Part shown: piece after piece, positions 25,902 to 35,256 of the stretch | Layout of the letters: each line of letters opens with the position of its first letter | Position numbering within the stretch: position 1 is the first letter of the stretch | Assembly (NCBI RefSeq): GCF_001645385.1 | Contig: NZ_LVHI01000006.1 | Location: 1 to 64,000 of the forward strand | From: Rhodococcoides kyotonense | GTDB lineage: Bacteria > Actinomycetota > Actinomycetes > Mycobacteriales > Mycobacteriaceae | Direction: 5' to 3' | DNA: 64,000 bases | Notes under the pieces: model-generated | Seen by the model: the letters and a program-made list of their open reading frames with translations, nothing else | Databases searched by the model: none | Told to the model about the DNA's origin: nothing | Position numbers and translations under genes: made by a program

Positions 25902-27227
25902 GTGAACATCATCCGGTATTGGAGAGAATCCGTCGCGGCCGTTCTTGCCGTTGCACTCGTCGCGGTGGCGTTCGTCGTCCCCTACCTGGGCAACGAGCTC
26001 GTCACGCCGATCATCAACAGAACTCCGCAGCAGGTCCGCGATTTCGCCGACGCAGCACCGCTTTTCGGGTTCCGTGAGATCCACTTCGGCTGGGGCACAC
26101 CGTTCGCGATCCTGCTCGGTGTCGCCGCCGTGCTGTGGGGTCCCGAGATCGCTCGACGGCTGCCGTGGCGACGGCTCCTGCTGTCGACGTGGGCCGCGTC
26201 GGGTGCGTGGACCATGTCGCTCGCGATGATCGACGGGTGGCGACGGGGATTCGTCGACCGGCTCGCGTCGACCGACGAGTATCTGCACGAGGTCCCCGGC
26301 ATCACCGACATCCCGGAGACGTTGCGCGGCTTCTCCGAACGCATCCTCGACTACCAACCCGACTCGTGGACGACGCACGTCTCCGGCCACCCGCCGGGTG
26401 CGTTGCTGACGTTCGTGTGGCTCGACCGTCTCGGGCTGAGCGGCGGCGCGTGGGCCGCAGGGCTGTGCGTTGTCGTCGGAACCAGCGCGGCGATGGCGGT
26501 CATGGTGGCGCTGCGGGCTCTCGGTGACGAGACGATGGCGCGTCGGGCAGCGCCGTTCGTCGCGATCGCACCTGCCGCGATCTGGATTGCCGTGTCCGCC
26601 GACGCGTTCTACACGGGTGTCGTCGCGTGGGGCATTGCGCTGCTGGCCATTTCGACGAAGCATCACCGGTGGCCGGCGTCCATCGCGGCCGGTGTGCTGC
26701 TCGGGTTCGGCATCTACCTCAACTACGGTCTCGTGCTGATGGGGCTGCCTGCGATCGCGGTGCTGATCGCGGCGCGCACGGCGTGGCCGTTGATCGGCGC
26801 GGTCGCCGGTGCGCTGGTCGTCACGGCGATCTTCACGGCGTACGGCTTCTGGTGGTTCGACGGGTACGAGCTGGTCCAGGAACGCTACTACCAGGGCATC
26901 GCCACGGACCGGCCGTTCGCGTACTGGGGCTGGGCCAACTTCGCAGCGCTGTTCTGCGCGTTGGGTGTTGCCGTACCGGCCGCACTGCCGCGCATCTTCA
27001 CGAGGCTGCATCCGGTGAATCTGCTCGTGCTCGCGGGGCTCGCCGCCGTCGTCATGGCCGACCTGAGTCAACTCAGCAAGGCCGAGACCGAACGCATCTG
27101 GCTGCCGTTCGCGATGTGGATGTTGTTGGCCCCCGCGGTACTTCCCGCGCGGACGCACAAGTTCTGGCTCGCCCTGCAGGTATTGGCAGCGCTGCTGATC
27201 AATCATCTGCTGTTCACGAACTGGTAG
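25902..27227 (+). CDS. Polytopic membrane protein (Rv0541c-like)
   Basis: 441 residues with about 11 hydrophobic helices from VAAVLAVALVAVAFVVPYLG to LALQVLAALLINHLLFTNW. Large outside loops hold charged motifs such as SWTTHVSGHPPGALLTFVWL and GYELVQERYYQGI, which recall GT-C membrane glycosyltransferases, though no DxD/ExD could be fixed. It is divergent from mtnP with only 59 bp between starts. The conserved Asp/His loops and the operon of sugar genes opposite suggest a polyprenyl-phosphate-sugar-dependent enzyme; that is inference. Confidence 0.8.
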   Translation: MNIIRYWRESVAAVLAVALVAVAFVVPYLGNELVTPIINRTPQQVRDFADAAPLFGFREIHFGWGTPFAILLGVAAVLWGPEIARRLPWRRLLLSTWAASGAWTMSLAMIDGWRRGFVDRLASTDEYLHEVPGITDIPETLRGFSERILDYQPDSWTTHVSGHPPGALLTFVWLDRLGLSGGAWAAGLCVVVGTSAAMAVMVALRALGDETMARRAAPFVAIAPAAIWIAVSADAFYTGVVAWGIALLAISTKHHRWPASIAAGVLLGFGIYLNYGLVLMGLPAIAVLIAARTAWPLIGAVAGALVVTAIFTAYGFWWFDGYELVQERYYQGIATDRPFAYWGWANFAALFCALGVAVPAALPRIFTRLHPVNLLVLAGLAAVVMADLSQLSKAETERIWLPFAMWMLLAPAVLPARTHKFWLALQVLAALLINHLLFTNW

Positions 27228-27240
27228 TGCGGCTGCGCCG

Positions 27241-27286
27241 CCCGTGCGTGCATAGTTGGCCCAGGCACCGACTATCCGCGCACGGG
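27241..27286. terminator. Hairpin between converging membrane-protein and methyltransferase genes
   Basis: CCCGTGCG then ATAGT at the left pairs with ACTAT then CGCACGGG at the right, with a 3-nt internal mismatch and a 14-nt loop. It sits between two 3' ends and extends over the methyltransferase stop, so it can serve both strands as a terminator. Confidence 0.55.
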
Positions 27287-27940
27287 TGCCGAAGGCGCAC
27301 TGATGCGCGCGAAGTATCGCCCGTGAATCTGCCCGATGTCGACGACGCGTAAGCCGGCCGAGCGTGCCAGATCGGCCGTCGCGTCGGCGCTGACGCTGGC
27401 CCACGCAAACCAGTCGCCGACCATCGTGTCGGTCTCCCACCGCACGGTCCGTCGACGTACGGCGCCGTCGCCCGGGGGATCGACCTCGGCGATGATCGTG
27501 CCATCGGGGCGGATCAGTTCGGCGGCACGACGCAACAGCCGGACCGGATCTCCGCCGATGCCGATGTTTCCGTCCGCCAGCAGGACGCAGGCCCACTCGC
27601 CGGCGTTCGGTAGGGGTTCGAACAGATCTCGCAGCACCGCACGGCCTCCACGCCCGACGGTCAACTGAACGGCCTCACGGGAGGTGTCGACGCCCAGAGC
27701 CGAGATGCCGCGTCGCGCAAGACCTTCGGTGAGACGGCCGGGCCCGCAGCCGAGATCGAGTGTGGGACCGCTGCAATGGCCGATCATGCGATTGTCGGCG
27801 ATACGGTCTTCGGCCGTCGACGCGTCGCCACCCATCCATCGAGCGATCGGCAACGAGACGCGTGTGCCGTCGGAATCTCCCATCCAACAGGGAAGGCCCG
27901 AAGAGGCCCGTCGAAACAGCTCGTCGGCTGTGACAGTCAT
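27272..27940 (-). CDS. Class I SAM-dependent methyltransferase
   Basis: 222 residues. Motif I TLDLGCGPGRLTEGLARRG, beta2 acidic end in GVDTSREAVQL, motif IV region WACVLLADGNIGIGGDP and a late RPDGTIIAEVDPPGDG. It is the last gene of a four-gene redox operon and is translationally coupled (ATGA) to the upstream membrane protein; GGAGG lies 5 nt before the start. A methyltransferase coupled to a molybdopterin enzyme is unusual. The substrate may be small and hydrophobic, but that is only inference. Confidence 0.85.
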   Translation of the reverse strand: MTVTADELFRRASSGLPCWMGDSDGTRVSLPIARWMGGDASTAEDRIADNRMIGHCSGPTLDLGCGPGRLTEGLARRGISALGVDTSREAVQLTVGRGGRAVLRDLFEPLPNAGEWACVLLADGNIGIGGDPVRLLRRAAELIRPDGTIIAEVDPPGDGAVRRRTVRWETDTMVGDWFAWASVSADATADLARSAGLRVVDIGQIHGRYFARISAPSAPVRG

Positions 27941-28431
27941 GCAGGCCTCCTGGTGAGTGCGGTGCGAAGTGCATAGGTGATGGCGCTGATCCCGAACAAT
28001 GCTGCGGTGAGCGCGAGCCACCGTCCGAGGAACGGGTCCTGAGTCAGACCCGTTGCGGCGACATAGGTTTGCGAGCCCTGCGAGATGATCCCGGGCAGGA
28101 ACAGCACGAATGTCAATGCCGTCCCCATCAACGGGATTCGTATGTAGTTGAGCGGCGATACACGCCAGCGGACGTGAGGGGCGCGGCCGCGGACAGCGGC
28201 GATACCGCTCGAGAGAGACCGGTCGACGACTGCGTAGAGCGGGAACAGCACCAGATCGTGCACGACGACGGCCCCTGCGAACCACACTGCGATGGACTGC
28301 CACCAGACATCACGATTCCAGAATGTCTGTATGCCTGCCATCCAGACCACATAGCCCATGAGGGCGAAGGCGAAACCCATTGCCAGCACATGCAATGGGT
28401 GCGCCCCGTAGAAGCGGACGAAGTACCTCAC
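27937..28431 (-). CDS. Four-helix membrane protein of the redox operon
   Basis: 164 residues from a GTG that overlaps the molybdopterin gene stop. Hydrophobic spans are VLAMGFAFALMGYVVWMAGI, SIAVWFAGAVVVHDLVLFPL, PLMGTALTFVLFLPGIIS and LALTAALFGISAITYAL. Two of the helices carry His, compatible with heme or quinone contacts, but no cytochrome motif is certain. Its place between an oxidoreductase and a methyltransferase, both coupled by 4-bp overlaps, suggests a membrane partner of that oxidoreductase. Confidence 0.7.
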   Translation of the reverse strand: MRYFVRFYGAHPLHVLAMGFAFALMGYVVWMAGIQTFWNRDVWWQSIAVWFAGAVVVHDLVLFPLYAVVDRSLSSGIAAVRGRAPHVRWRVSPLNYIRIPLMGTALTFVLFLPGIISQGSQTYVAATGLTQDPFLGRWLALTAALFGISAITYALRTALTRRPA

Positions 28432-29636
28432 GAGACAGTCCTGAATTCGATGGTCTCGACCCATTTGGTGTTGTGCACCCCGGGCATGGCCGGGACGATG
28501 ATGCGAGCCGGGTAACCGTGGTCCGGCGACAGGTCGACTCCATTGACTCGCAGCGCCAGCAGCGAGTCCGGGTGCAGCACCTGATTGGACTGCAGCATCG
28601 CCTGACGGAACGGCCCGTCCTTCTCGAGTGACGTGACCTGCGCGGATCCCGGTTCGGGTGTTCCGGCAGCGGCGGCCAGGTCGCGTAGCCGCACTCCCGT
28701 CCATGTCTGTACCGTCGACCAGCCCTCGACGCAGGCGATAGGCAACCGGGCAGTGTGTTGAGGCATCGTCAGCAACGCTTCGCGCGTGAAGGTCACCGGC
28801 GACGTCCCTCCTGTCAGGGTGAGAGTCCACCCCGCATGGTCTTCGGGAATCCGGGCAGCAGCGGCGGTCCGGTTGACCTGGAAGTCGTTGGGTCCGTCGC
28901 CGTAGGAACGGCCACGGGGAAGGAGAATCGCTGCGTTTCGAAGGAATCCGCCCGTCGTCTGCCCGACGGTGAGTACTGCGACGAATGCCGCACCGCCACC
29001 GACGAGGGCAAGCGCACCGCGTCGGCTGATAGTGGGCTCCGACGGGTCGGCGGCGATCAGATCGGAGTCGCCGTGCTCCTGCCCGTCACGAAGAGTCTGC
29101 ATCAGCGAGCGTCCGCGGAGCGTACGAATCATCAACGGTGTCTTGAGAATCGCGTGACTGACGAATCCGGCGATGAAGATCCACGCGCCCCAGTAGTGGG
29201 CCGTGTAGAAGCTGAAGCCGAAGATGTAGTCGTACTGGATGTTCAGAACACCGGTGACGATCTCGAACAGGATGCCCCCGACGAGCGCGAGGAGCGAAAG
29301 ACGTTCGAGCGCTTGGGCAATCGACCGTACGGGTGGTGTCGTGAAGAGCTTCGGAATGACCGACCACAGTTTGGCCAACACGATCGGAACGAGCACCAGT
29401 CCGAGTCCGACGTGCAAGCCTTGCGTGAGGCGATACAGCCAGACGGGATCGGTGGGCCAATCGAACTGCGGCAACCGCAGCCAGCCGACGTCGCCGGGCA
29501 TCGCCTGCCCGAACTGCGGTCCATACGCGATGTAGGACAGCAGCCCGGTGACGATGACGATCGGCAGGCCGACGAGCAGAACCGCTCCGAGAACCGAGGT
29601 GAACCACGGTCCGCGGAGCGGGCTGCGAAAACCCAT
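28428..29636 (-). CDS. Molybdopterin-dependent oxidoreductase fused to an N-terminal cytochrome b-type membrane domain
   Basis: 402 residues. The first 190 form four or five helices with His pairs (QGLHVGLGL, FYTAHYWGAW, FVSHAILKTP), a cytochrome b561/NarI-like anchor. A basic turn TISRRGALALVGGGAAFVAV resembles a Tat-type RR segment. From about 250 the domain is sulfite-oxidase-like, with ACVEGWSTVQTWTGVRL (Cys ligand to Mo) and GYPARIIVPAMPGVHNTKWV near the end. Electrons from an exported Mo active site would enter the membrane quinone pool. Substrate unknown. It follows a lipoprotein gene by 7 bp and overlaps the next gene by 4 bp. Confidence 0.88.
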   Translation of the reverse strand: MGFRSPLRGPWFTSVLGAVLLVGLPIVIVTGLLSYIAYGPQFGQAMPGDVGWLRLPQFDWPTDPVWLYRLTQGLHVGLGLVLVPIVLAKLWSVIPKLFTTPPVRSIAQALERLSLLALVGGILFEIVTGVLNIQYDYIFGFSFYTAHYWGAWIFIAGFVSHAILKTPLMIRTLRGRSLMQTLRDGQEHGDSDLIAADPSEPTISRRGALALVGGGAAFVAVLTVGQTTGGFLRNAAILLPRGRSYGDGPNDFQVNRTAAAARIPEDHAGWTLTLTGGTSPVTFTREALLTMPQHTARLPIACVEGWSTVQTWTGVRLRDLAAAAGTPEPGSAQVTSLEKDGPFRQAMLQSNQVLHPDSLLALRVNGVDLSPDHGYPARIIVPAMPGVHNTKWVETIEFRTVS

Positions 29637-29643
29637 CGGTGTT

Positions 29644-30333
29644 TTACGCAGTGGCGATGGTGATGGTTGCGACGCCCACGAGCAGGCCCGGGGTGACGGC
29701 GTCGGTCTTGAACGTATCGTTCAGCAGGCCGGCTGCGGTCTCCGAGATCTTGACCTGGGTGCCCTGCAGGATCGCGGTGTTGTCGGGGCCGGTGGCCAGC
29801 GGGTTCAGGGTGCGGCCGTCGAGATCGAAGATGACGGCATCTTCTGCGGCGACGTCGCCGTTCACCGTGACCGTGCCGGTCAGCAGAGACGTTCCCGGAT
29901 CGATGTCGAAGTCCGTCAGCTCGACGACGGTGTCACCTGCGGTCAGCGAGAGTCCGCTGCCGTCGTGCATGATCTCGCCCTGCACGTACGGGTCGACGGT
30001 GCCCGGCTCCCAGTACTTGACCTCGCCGCCGGTGATCGGGAAGGAGATGGAACCGTCTGCGAGAGTGGCGGTTCCGATGGTTCCTGGGGTGAGGCCCAGG
30101 GTCGTGAGCGCGCCGGTGAATCCGGGGTCGAGGGCCACCGCGGTGCTGACGCCGTTGGACAGGTCGTCGACCTCGGCAACAGGCTCCGGGGTAGCTTCGG
30201 CCGAGGTGGCTGCTGCCGACGTGGTGTCGCTGGAGCTGGAGCTGGACGAATCGTCGCTGGAGCACGCCGCGAGCGGTACGAGCGTCATCGCACCGATTGC
30301 GGTGGCGGCCATGACTTTACGGATCGAGATCAT
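29644..30333 (-). CDS. Putative lipoprotein heading the redox operon
   Basis: 229 residues. The signal MISIRKVMAATAIGAMTLV is followed by lipobox LAAC and a Ser-rich linker. The mature part has beta-strand repeats (STAVALDPGFTGALTTLGLT, ISFPITGGEVKYWEPG, TSLLTGTVTVNGDV, TAILQGTQVKISET), perhaps a small beta-barrel or calycin-like domain that could bind a cofactor or lipid. Not a family I can name. The stop lies 7 bp before the molybdopterin fusion start, so the two are surely co-transcribed. Confidence 0.7.
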   Translation of the reverse strand: MISIRKVMAATAIGAMTLVPLAACSSDDSSSSSSSDTTSAAATSAEATPEPVAEVDDLSNGVSTAVALDPGFTGALTTLGLTPGTIGTATLADGSISFPITGGEVKYWEPGTVDPYVQGEIMHDGSGLSLTAGDTVVELTDFDIDPGTSLLTGTVTVNGDVAAEDAVIFDLDGRTLNPLATGPDNTAILQGTQVKISETAAGLLNDTFKTDAVTPGLLVGVATITIATA

Positions 30334-30552
30334 GATGATTTTTCTCCCTTGCGTTGGCTCGTCTTACCCGAGCGTTGTGGGGGATTCGCCGCAGCCTCGA
30401 ATCCGGATGGGTCGAAAGTCGATGGCCGGTTCACCCGGCGCTCGTTCGTCTTCCAGCGACGCCGCCATACATGTTGTGGCGGTGGCATATTCGACGCTAC
30501 ATCGGCAAGGGGGCAGGGTCACTCGTTCAGCACGATCGTTACGGCCCGTGAC

Positions 30553-30587
30553 ACATCACGGTACGATTCGTTACCGTACCGTGATGT
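30553..30587. promoter_or_regulatory. Perfect 13-bp dyad between the GMC gene and the lipoprotein operon
   Basis: acatcacggtacg and its complement flank a 9-nt spacer. It sits 20 bp after the GMC stop and about 220 bp before the lipoprotein start. There is no T-run on the minus strand, so an operator or REP-like element is as likely as a terminator. The rest of this 270-bp gap shows no gene. Confidence 0.5.
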
Positions 30588-30606
30588 TTGAATTTCGCCT
30601 GGGCGC

Positions 30607-32190
30607 TCAGCCCAGAATCAGATCCGCGGCCTTCTCGCCGATCACGACACTCGGCGCGTGGGTGTGCCCGCGGATGATCGTCGGCATGATCGACGCGTCC
30701 GCGACGCGCAGCTTGTCGACACCGCGCACCCGCAGGTCCGGCGTGACGACGCTCGACGCGTCGCTACCCATGCGGCAGGTGCTGACGGGGTGGTACAGCG
30801 TGTGCGCGTTCTGTTCGAGCGCCTCGGTGAGGAGGTCGTCGGCGGAGGCGTCGGCACCGACCCTCGGCCGCACGATGTCGCCGAGCAACCCCTTGAGCGC
30901 CGGCTGCGACGCGATCTGCGTACACACGCGCAGTCCCTCGATCATCGCCTGCCGGTCCACCCCGTCGGGATCGCTGAGGTAGCGGGGTTCGATGATGGGC
31001 TTGGCGAGCGGGTCGGCGGAGCGCAACGTGATCTCGCCGCGGCTTTCGGGCCGGAGCAGGACGGACCCGATGACGGCCGCATGCGCGTCGGGCGCGATGA
31101 GGCCTTCGTCGAAGAACGGCGCGGGCGCGTAGATCAGCTCGACGTCGGGCAGCGAGACGCTGTCACGACTCCTGATGAACCCGTACGCCTCGGCCACGTT
31201 GGACGTGAGCATTCCGCGTCGTCGGACGAGGTAGTTGACCAGTTCGGGGATCTTCTCGGCGAAGAACAGCGAATCCTTCTCGACGCTCCAGCCGATCAAC
31301 GCGGCGAGGTGGTCGGTGAGGTTCTTGCCGACGTGAGGCGAATGGTGCAGGACCTCGATGCCGTGTGCGTCGAGCTGTGCCTTGTCTCCGATGCCGGACA
31401 GCATGAGAAGCTGCGGTGAATTGACCGCCCCGCCGGCGAGAACGACTTCGCGCGCGGCACGCACGGTACGGACGACACCACCCGAGACGTATTCGACGCC
31501 TACCGCCGCGGTCCCGTCGAACACCACTCGCTGCGCCTGCGACTCGGTGAGAACGGTCAGGTTGGAGCGCTTGCGGATCGGCTTCAGGTACGCGTCCGCC
31601 GTGCTCCACCGCGCCCCACGCTTCTGCGTGACCATGGTCTGCGAAAAGCCTTTCGGCTCCGGCAGATTCGCGGGTTCGACGGGGTAGCCGGCTTCGCGCA
31701 CGGCCTCGAGGAACGACGACGTCAGTGCACGCGGGCTGCGTTGGTTCGACACGATCAACGGGCCGGAGTTGCCGGCGTCGAGAGCTGTTGCGTTCTCGAT
31801 GCTTTCTATCTTGCGGAAGTAGGGGACGATCTTGTCGAACGACCACGACGAATCGGCCAGTGACGCCCATTCGTCGTAGTCGGCCGCGAATCCGCGCACC
31901 CACATCATGGCGTTCATCGACGACGACCCGCCGAGCATCTTGCCTCGCGGCCAGAAGATGCTGCGGCCCTTCAGTTCGGGCTGGGGCTCGGAGTCGTAGT
32001 CCCAGTCGACGTCGCTCCGGAACAGTTTCGAGAACGCCGCCGGAATGTGCGCGAACTTGTTCTTGTCCTCCGGCCCCGCTTCGAGGAGGACGACGCTGTT
32101 GCGTGGGTCGGCGCTCAGCCGGTTCGCCAGCACAGCCCCCGAGGATCCTGCGCCGACGACGACGTAGTCGGCGATCGATGGGTGGTCCAT
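30607..32190 (-). CDS. GMC family FAD-dependent alcohol oxidoreductase (choline dehydrogenase-like)
   Basis: 527 residues. FAD loop VVVGAGSSGAVLANRLS, GMC signature 1 in PRGKMLGGSSSMNAMMWVRG, signature 2 in VVLAGGAVNSPQLLMLSGIG, catalytic His region LYHPVSTCRMGSD and C-terminal VADASIMPTIIRGHTHAPSV. It oxidises an alcohol to an aldehyde with FAD. The upstream aldehyde dehydrogenase ends 9 bp before it in the same direction, giving an alcohol-to-acid pathway. Candidate substrates (choline, polyethylene glycol, long alcohols) cannot be told apart from sequence. Confidence 0.92.
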   Translation of the reverse strand: MDHPSIADYVVVGAGSSGAVLANRLSADPRNSVVLLEAGPEDKNKFAHIPAAFSKLFRSDVDWDYDSEPQPELKGRSIFWPRGKMLGGSSSMNAMMWVRGFAADYDEWASLADSSWSFDKIVPYFRKIESIENATALDAGNSGPLIVSNQRSPRALTSSFLEAVREAGYPVEPANLPEPKGFSQTMVTQKRGARWSTADAYLKPIRKRSNLTVLTESQAQRVVFDGTAAVGVEYVSGGVVRTVRAAREVVLAGGAVNSPQLLMLSGIGDKAQLDAHGIEVLHHSPHVGKNLTDHLAALIGWSVEKDSLFFAEKIPELVNYLVRRRGMLTSNVAEAYGFIRSRDSVSLPDVELIYAPAPFFDEGLIAPDAHAAVIGSVLLRPESRGEITLRSADPLAKPIIEPRYLSDPDGVDRQAMIEGLRVCTQIASQPALKGLLGDIVRPRVGADASADDLLTEALEQNAHTLYHPVSTCRMGSDASSVVTPDLRVRGVDKLRVADASIMPTIIRGHTHAPSVVIGEKAADLILG

Positions 32191-32199
32191 GTTTCCCCC

Positions 32200-33942
32200 T
32201 TATCCGCGCAACGCCGAGGCGAAGATCGCGGGAAGTTTCGCCCACGACGGCTTACCGGCGAATGCTGTCAGCAACCTACCTGTCGTGGCGGCCGTTCGGT
32301 TGGAAAGGAACCACGGAGGTTTGGGGGTGAGCGCCCATTCCCGGGCCAGCAGCGAGCGCGGCGCCGGCCGGAACGGGCCGCGCACCACCGTCCGTTCTGC
32401 GCCGTCGATCAGCAAAGCGTTGTGCACGATGCCGATTCCACTCTGGACGTCGTCGATGGTGTGTCCGGGAAATGCGCCCCACGTGGCTGCGGCGGAGAGG
32501 AATCCGAGGCCCGTCCACGTATTGACGGCAACCGTTCCATAGCGCAGTTCGGCGAGAAGGGATTCGAAGCGATCGCCCATCTCGGCGATCGTCGAGGGAT
32601 GCGCGATGATGTTGATCCCGAGCGTTCCGACGAAGTCGTCGTTCGCGGTCTGCACTGCCTTCTCGGCGAATGAGTTTCCGGTGCAGGGTAGTTCGACGAC
32701 ACCGAGGACCGGTGCGAAGTACTCGGTGGTCAGCAGGGCCGTTTCGTCGCCCGGATCGATGTCGCCGATCAGCACGCGTCCGTTGCTCAACCGTTCCGAC
32801 CGGGGATAGCTGTCGAGCGCGCCGGTCACCCGCGCGTCGCTGCCGGGGTAGTAGGCGCGGCGACCGGGCGCGCGGTCGAGGGCGTCACGCAGGGCGGCGA
32901 GGAATTCGTCGCGCTGGTCCCATGCCGACGAGATGATCACCGCCTGCGCTGCGACGCAGTTGTAGCCGTTGTTGTGCAGTCGTTGTGTGGCGATGTGTTC
33001 GGCCTGGAACTCGATGTCCGCGCGGCTCCACTTGCCGGGAAGCACGATGGTCGGTGACACGCCACCGAGTTCGCTCGTCATGGGTTTCGTCAGGATCGGG
33101 TCGTTGGCTGCTTTTCGTTCGGCGCCGGTCTCACCTGGACCGAACACGATGGCGTCGTGCGTGATCGAACTACCGGTCATGTGCACGTGCGCCACCGACG
33201 GATGCTGCACGAGGTACGTTCCGACTTCCGGGCCGCCGGTCAGAATGCGGACCGCGCCGACCTCGATCAGCGGCGCCAACACCGTCGTCAGGACGGGCAG
33301 CATCGGATCGGTGATGGGGTTGAGCTTCAATGCGACGACGCGGTTGTGCGCGAACAGCTCGTAGAACGTGTCCAGCGGTGCGATCGACGTGATGTTGCCT
33401 GCACCGAGGACGGCGCCGATGCCGCCGGTCCGCGTCGGCTCACGTTGGGCCAGCCCGGCGCTGCGGGTCGCAGTCGCTGCATCGATGCCGGGTTTCAGCC
33501 AGACGTCGGCGCGAAAACCGCTGAGCAGCAACGAATCGTACATGGTCATCGGTAGGACCTGAACGGTCGTGCGGTCGCCCGGGGCCGAACCGAACTCGAC
33601 CGACGCGAGCGGGCTGTTGCCGGAGTCCAGCGCAGTCAACGTGTGGATGAGCGTGCTCGCTCCGCCGGCGAACGCGTAGGGCCCCGACATCCACTCCTCA
33701 CCGAGCAGCGGCGACGACTCGCTCAGGCCCTTGATCACGCGGGCGGCGTCGACCCATTCGTTGCCGTGCTCGACAGTGAGGTCACGGACGCGACCGAGAA
33801 GATCCGCGCGCTTCGACAGCGACAGCGACGCCCATGTCTTCTCGCCCTCGCCGAGCTCTGCGAGGGCCGTGTCGACGGCATGGCGTGCCTCGATCTCCGC
33901 GTTCCGATCGACGTGCAGATGGGTTGTGGATCGTTCGGTCAC
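32200..33942 (-). CDS. Aldehyde dehydrogenase family protein
   Basis: 580 residues, longer than the usual 480-500. Catalytic Cys is in NGYNCVAAQ and Glu in MTSELGGVSPTIVLP. GAVLGAGNITSIAPLD is the nucleotide pocket, a variant of the common PWNFP block. The longer form with C-terminal RPAPRSLLAREWALTPKPPW is found in a membrane-associated actinobacterial subgroup. GTG was chosen because it begins the conserved region; ATG 51 nt further up would add a basic, unlikely tail. First gene of the ALDH-GMC operon, divergent from a PucR regulator that probably controls it. Confidence 0.87.
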   Translation of the reverse strand: MTERSTTHLHVDRNAEIEARHAVDTALAELGEGEKTWASLSLSKRADLLGRVRDLTVEHGNEWVDAARVIKGLSESSPLLGEEWMSGPYAFAGGASTLIHTLTALDSGNSPLASVEFGSAPGDRTTVQVLPMTMYDSLLLSGFRADVWLKPGIDAATATRSAGLAQREPTRTGGIGAVLGAGNITSIAPLDTFYELFAHNRVVALKLNPITDPMLPVLTTVLAPLIEVGAVRILTGGPEVGTYLVQHPSVAHVHMTGSSITHDAIVFGPGETGAERKAANDPILTKPMTSELGGVSPTIVLPGKWSRADIEFQAEHIATQRLHNNGYNCVAAQAVIISSAWDQRDEFLAALRDALDRAPGRRAYYPGSDARVTGALDSYPRSERLSNGRVLIGDIDPGDETALLTTEYFAPVLGVVELPCTGNSFAEKAVQTANDDFVGTLGINIIAHPSTIAEMGDRFESLLAELRYGTVAVNTWTGLGFLSAAATWGAFPGHTIDDVQSGIGIVHNALLIDGAERTVVRGPFRPAPRSLLAREWALTPKPPWFLSNRTAATTGRLLTAFAGKPSWAKLPAIFASALRG

Positions 33943-34095
33943 TTCGGGCAGCCCCCGTCTCGCTCGGCATCGGTCCTTCGCTGTGATTGTCATCGCAACC
34001 GAACGCGGACGCTATGGGCGGACGCTGTCGACTTCTTGTGCCGTCGCACAAAGAAACTGTGGCCTGGCTAACACCGGGTGATCTAGCATCGAATC

Positions 34096-35256
34096 ATGAC
34101 GACTGCACCGGCCGCCACCGCGTCCTACGAGCTGGCGGCGCCGCTGATGGATGCGGTGGACAGCCTCACCGACGAGCTAGTTCGACGCATCCTCGACGCC
34201 GAGCACGGGTATGTCGAGTCCACGTCGTTGACGCGGGAGCAACTTCGCGAGGCTTGTTTCGCGAACGTCACGGCGCTGATCTCGAACCTCGCGGGCATAC
34301 GACCGATCGACTTGGACTCCGCGCGAGCAGCGGGTCGCTTGAAGGCCGAACAGGGCGTTCCGCTGGCCGCTCTGCTCCATGCGTTTCGATTGGGCGGACG
34401 CCTCATCTGGGAAGAACTCATGGAGCGTTCGGAGGCGGACCGACCACGGGCGCTGCTCGACATCGCTGCCCAGGTGTGGGCCCTCGTGGACGTCTACTCC
34501 GATGCAGCGGCGGACGCCTATCGACTGAGCACCGAGGCCAGGGCCGAGCAGGACGCCGATGTGCGACGACGGCTCGTCCGCGCGGTGTTCGCCGGTCACG
34601 GATCGAATCCGGCCGCCGTCTCCGACGCACTGCGCACGTTCCGTATCCCCGAGCGTGGCAGTTTCGTCGTCGTGTCGGCCGAGGCGTCCTGCGCCGACAT
34701 CGCTACTCGCGGGGTCGATGCGATCTGGGACAGCGAGGTCGACGGCGTGCTCGGACTGTTGTTCGCCGGTTCCGATGCCCTTCTCGACGCCGTCGTCGAC
34801 GCCATTCCTGCCGGCAGCGGCAACATCGGCGTCAGCTCACTGTTCTCGTCTCCGTCCGGTACGCCTGCCGCGGTCGAGCAGGCAAGGCTCGCCCGGGCGT
34901 GTGCACGCGTGGACGATTCCGCGTCGACGCGGTTCGACTCGGTTCCGGTCCCGCTGCTGCTCGCCGGAAACCCCGATTCCGGACGCACCGCAGGACGGCA
35001 GATCCTCGGTAAACTCCTCGATCTCCCCGACGCCGAGAGGTCGAGCCTGCTGGCCACGTTGGACGCGTGGTTCCGCTCCAAGGGGTCGACCACCGACGCA
35101 GCCGAACGGCTGCACTATCACCGCAACACCGTGCTGTACCGCTTGCGGCGGATACAGGAGTTGACGGGGCGGGACTTCCTCGACCCGGTCCACGCGTCGG
35201 AGTTGTTCATCGGGTTACGTGCTTATCAGCTGTGCATGGACGGCTCGATCCAGTGA
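34096..35256 (+). CDS. PucR/CdaR family transcriptional regulator
   Basis: 386 residues. An N-terminal helical domain (LTREQLREACFANVTALISN, AAGRLKAEQGVPLAALLHAF, the RsbRD/PucR-type dimer part) leads into a GGDEF-like degenerate middle and a C-terminal PucR HTH (SSLLATLDAWFRSKGSTTDA, LHYHRNTVLYRLRRIQELTG). Such proteins activate catabolic operons on binding a pathway compound. It is divergent from the ALDH-GMC operon across about 150 bp, the likely target. Its stop overlaps the AAC(3) start as GTGA, so the two are translated together. Confidence 0.9.
   Translation: MTTAPAATASYELAAPLMDAVDSLTDELVRRILDAEHGYVESTSLTREQLREACFANVTALISNLAGIRPIDLDSARAAGRLKAEQGVPLAALLHAFRLGGRLIWEELMERSEADRPRALLDIAAQVWALVDVYSDAAADAYRLSTEARAEQDADVRRRLVRAVFAGHGSNPAAVSDALRTFRIPERGSFVVVSAEASCADIATRGVDAIWDSEVDGVLGLLFAGSDALLDAVVDAIPAGSGNIGVSSLFSSPSGTPAAVEQARLARACARVDDSASTRFDSVPVPLLLAGNPDSGRTAGRQILGKLLDLPDAERSSLLATLDAWFRSKGSTTDAAERLHYHRNTVLYRLRRIQELTGRDFLDPVHASELFIGLRAYQLCMDGSIQ

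Noticed and set aside
25839-27596. 585-codon minus-strand frame opposite the polytopic membrane protein
   Set aside because: Arg/Gln/His-rich antisense of a hydrophobic protein with no domain; the plus strand encodes a membrane protein in conserved synteny.
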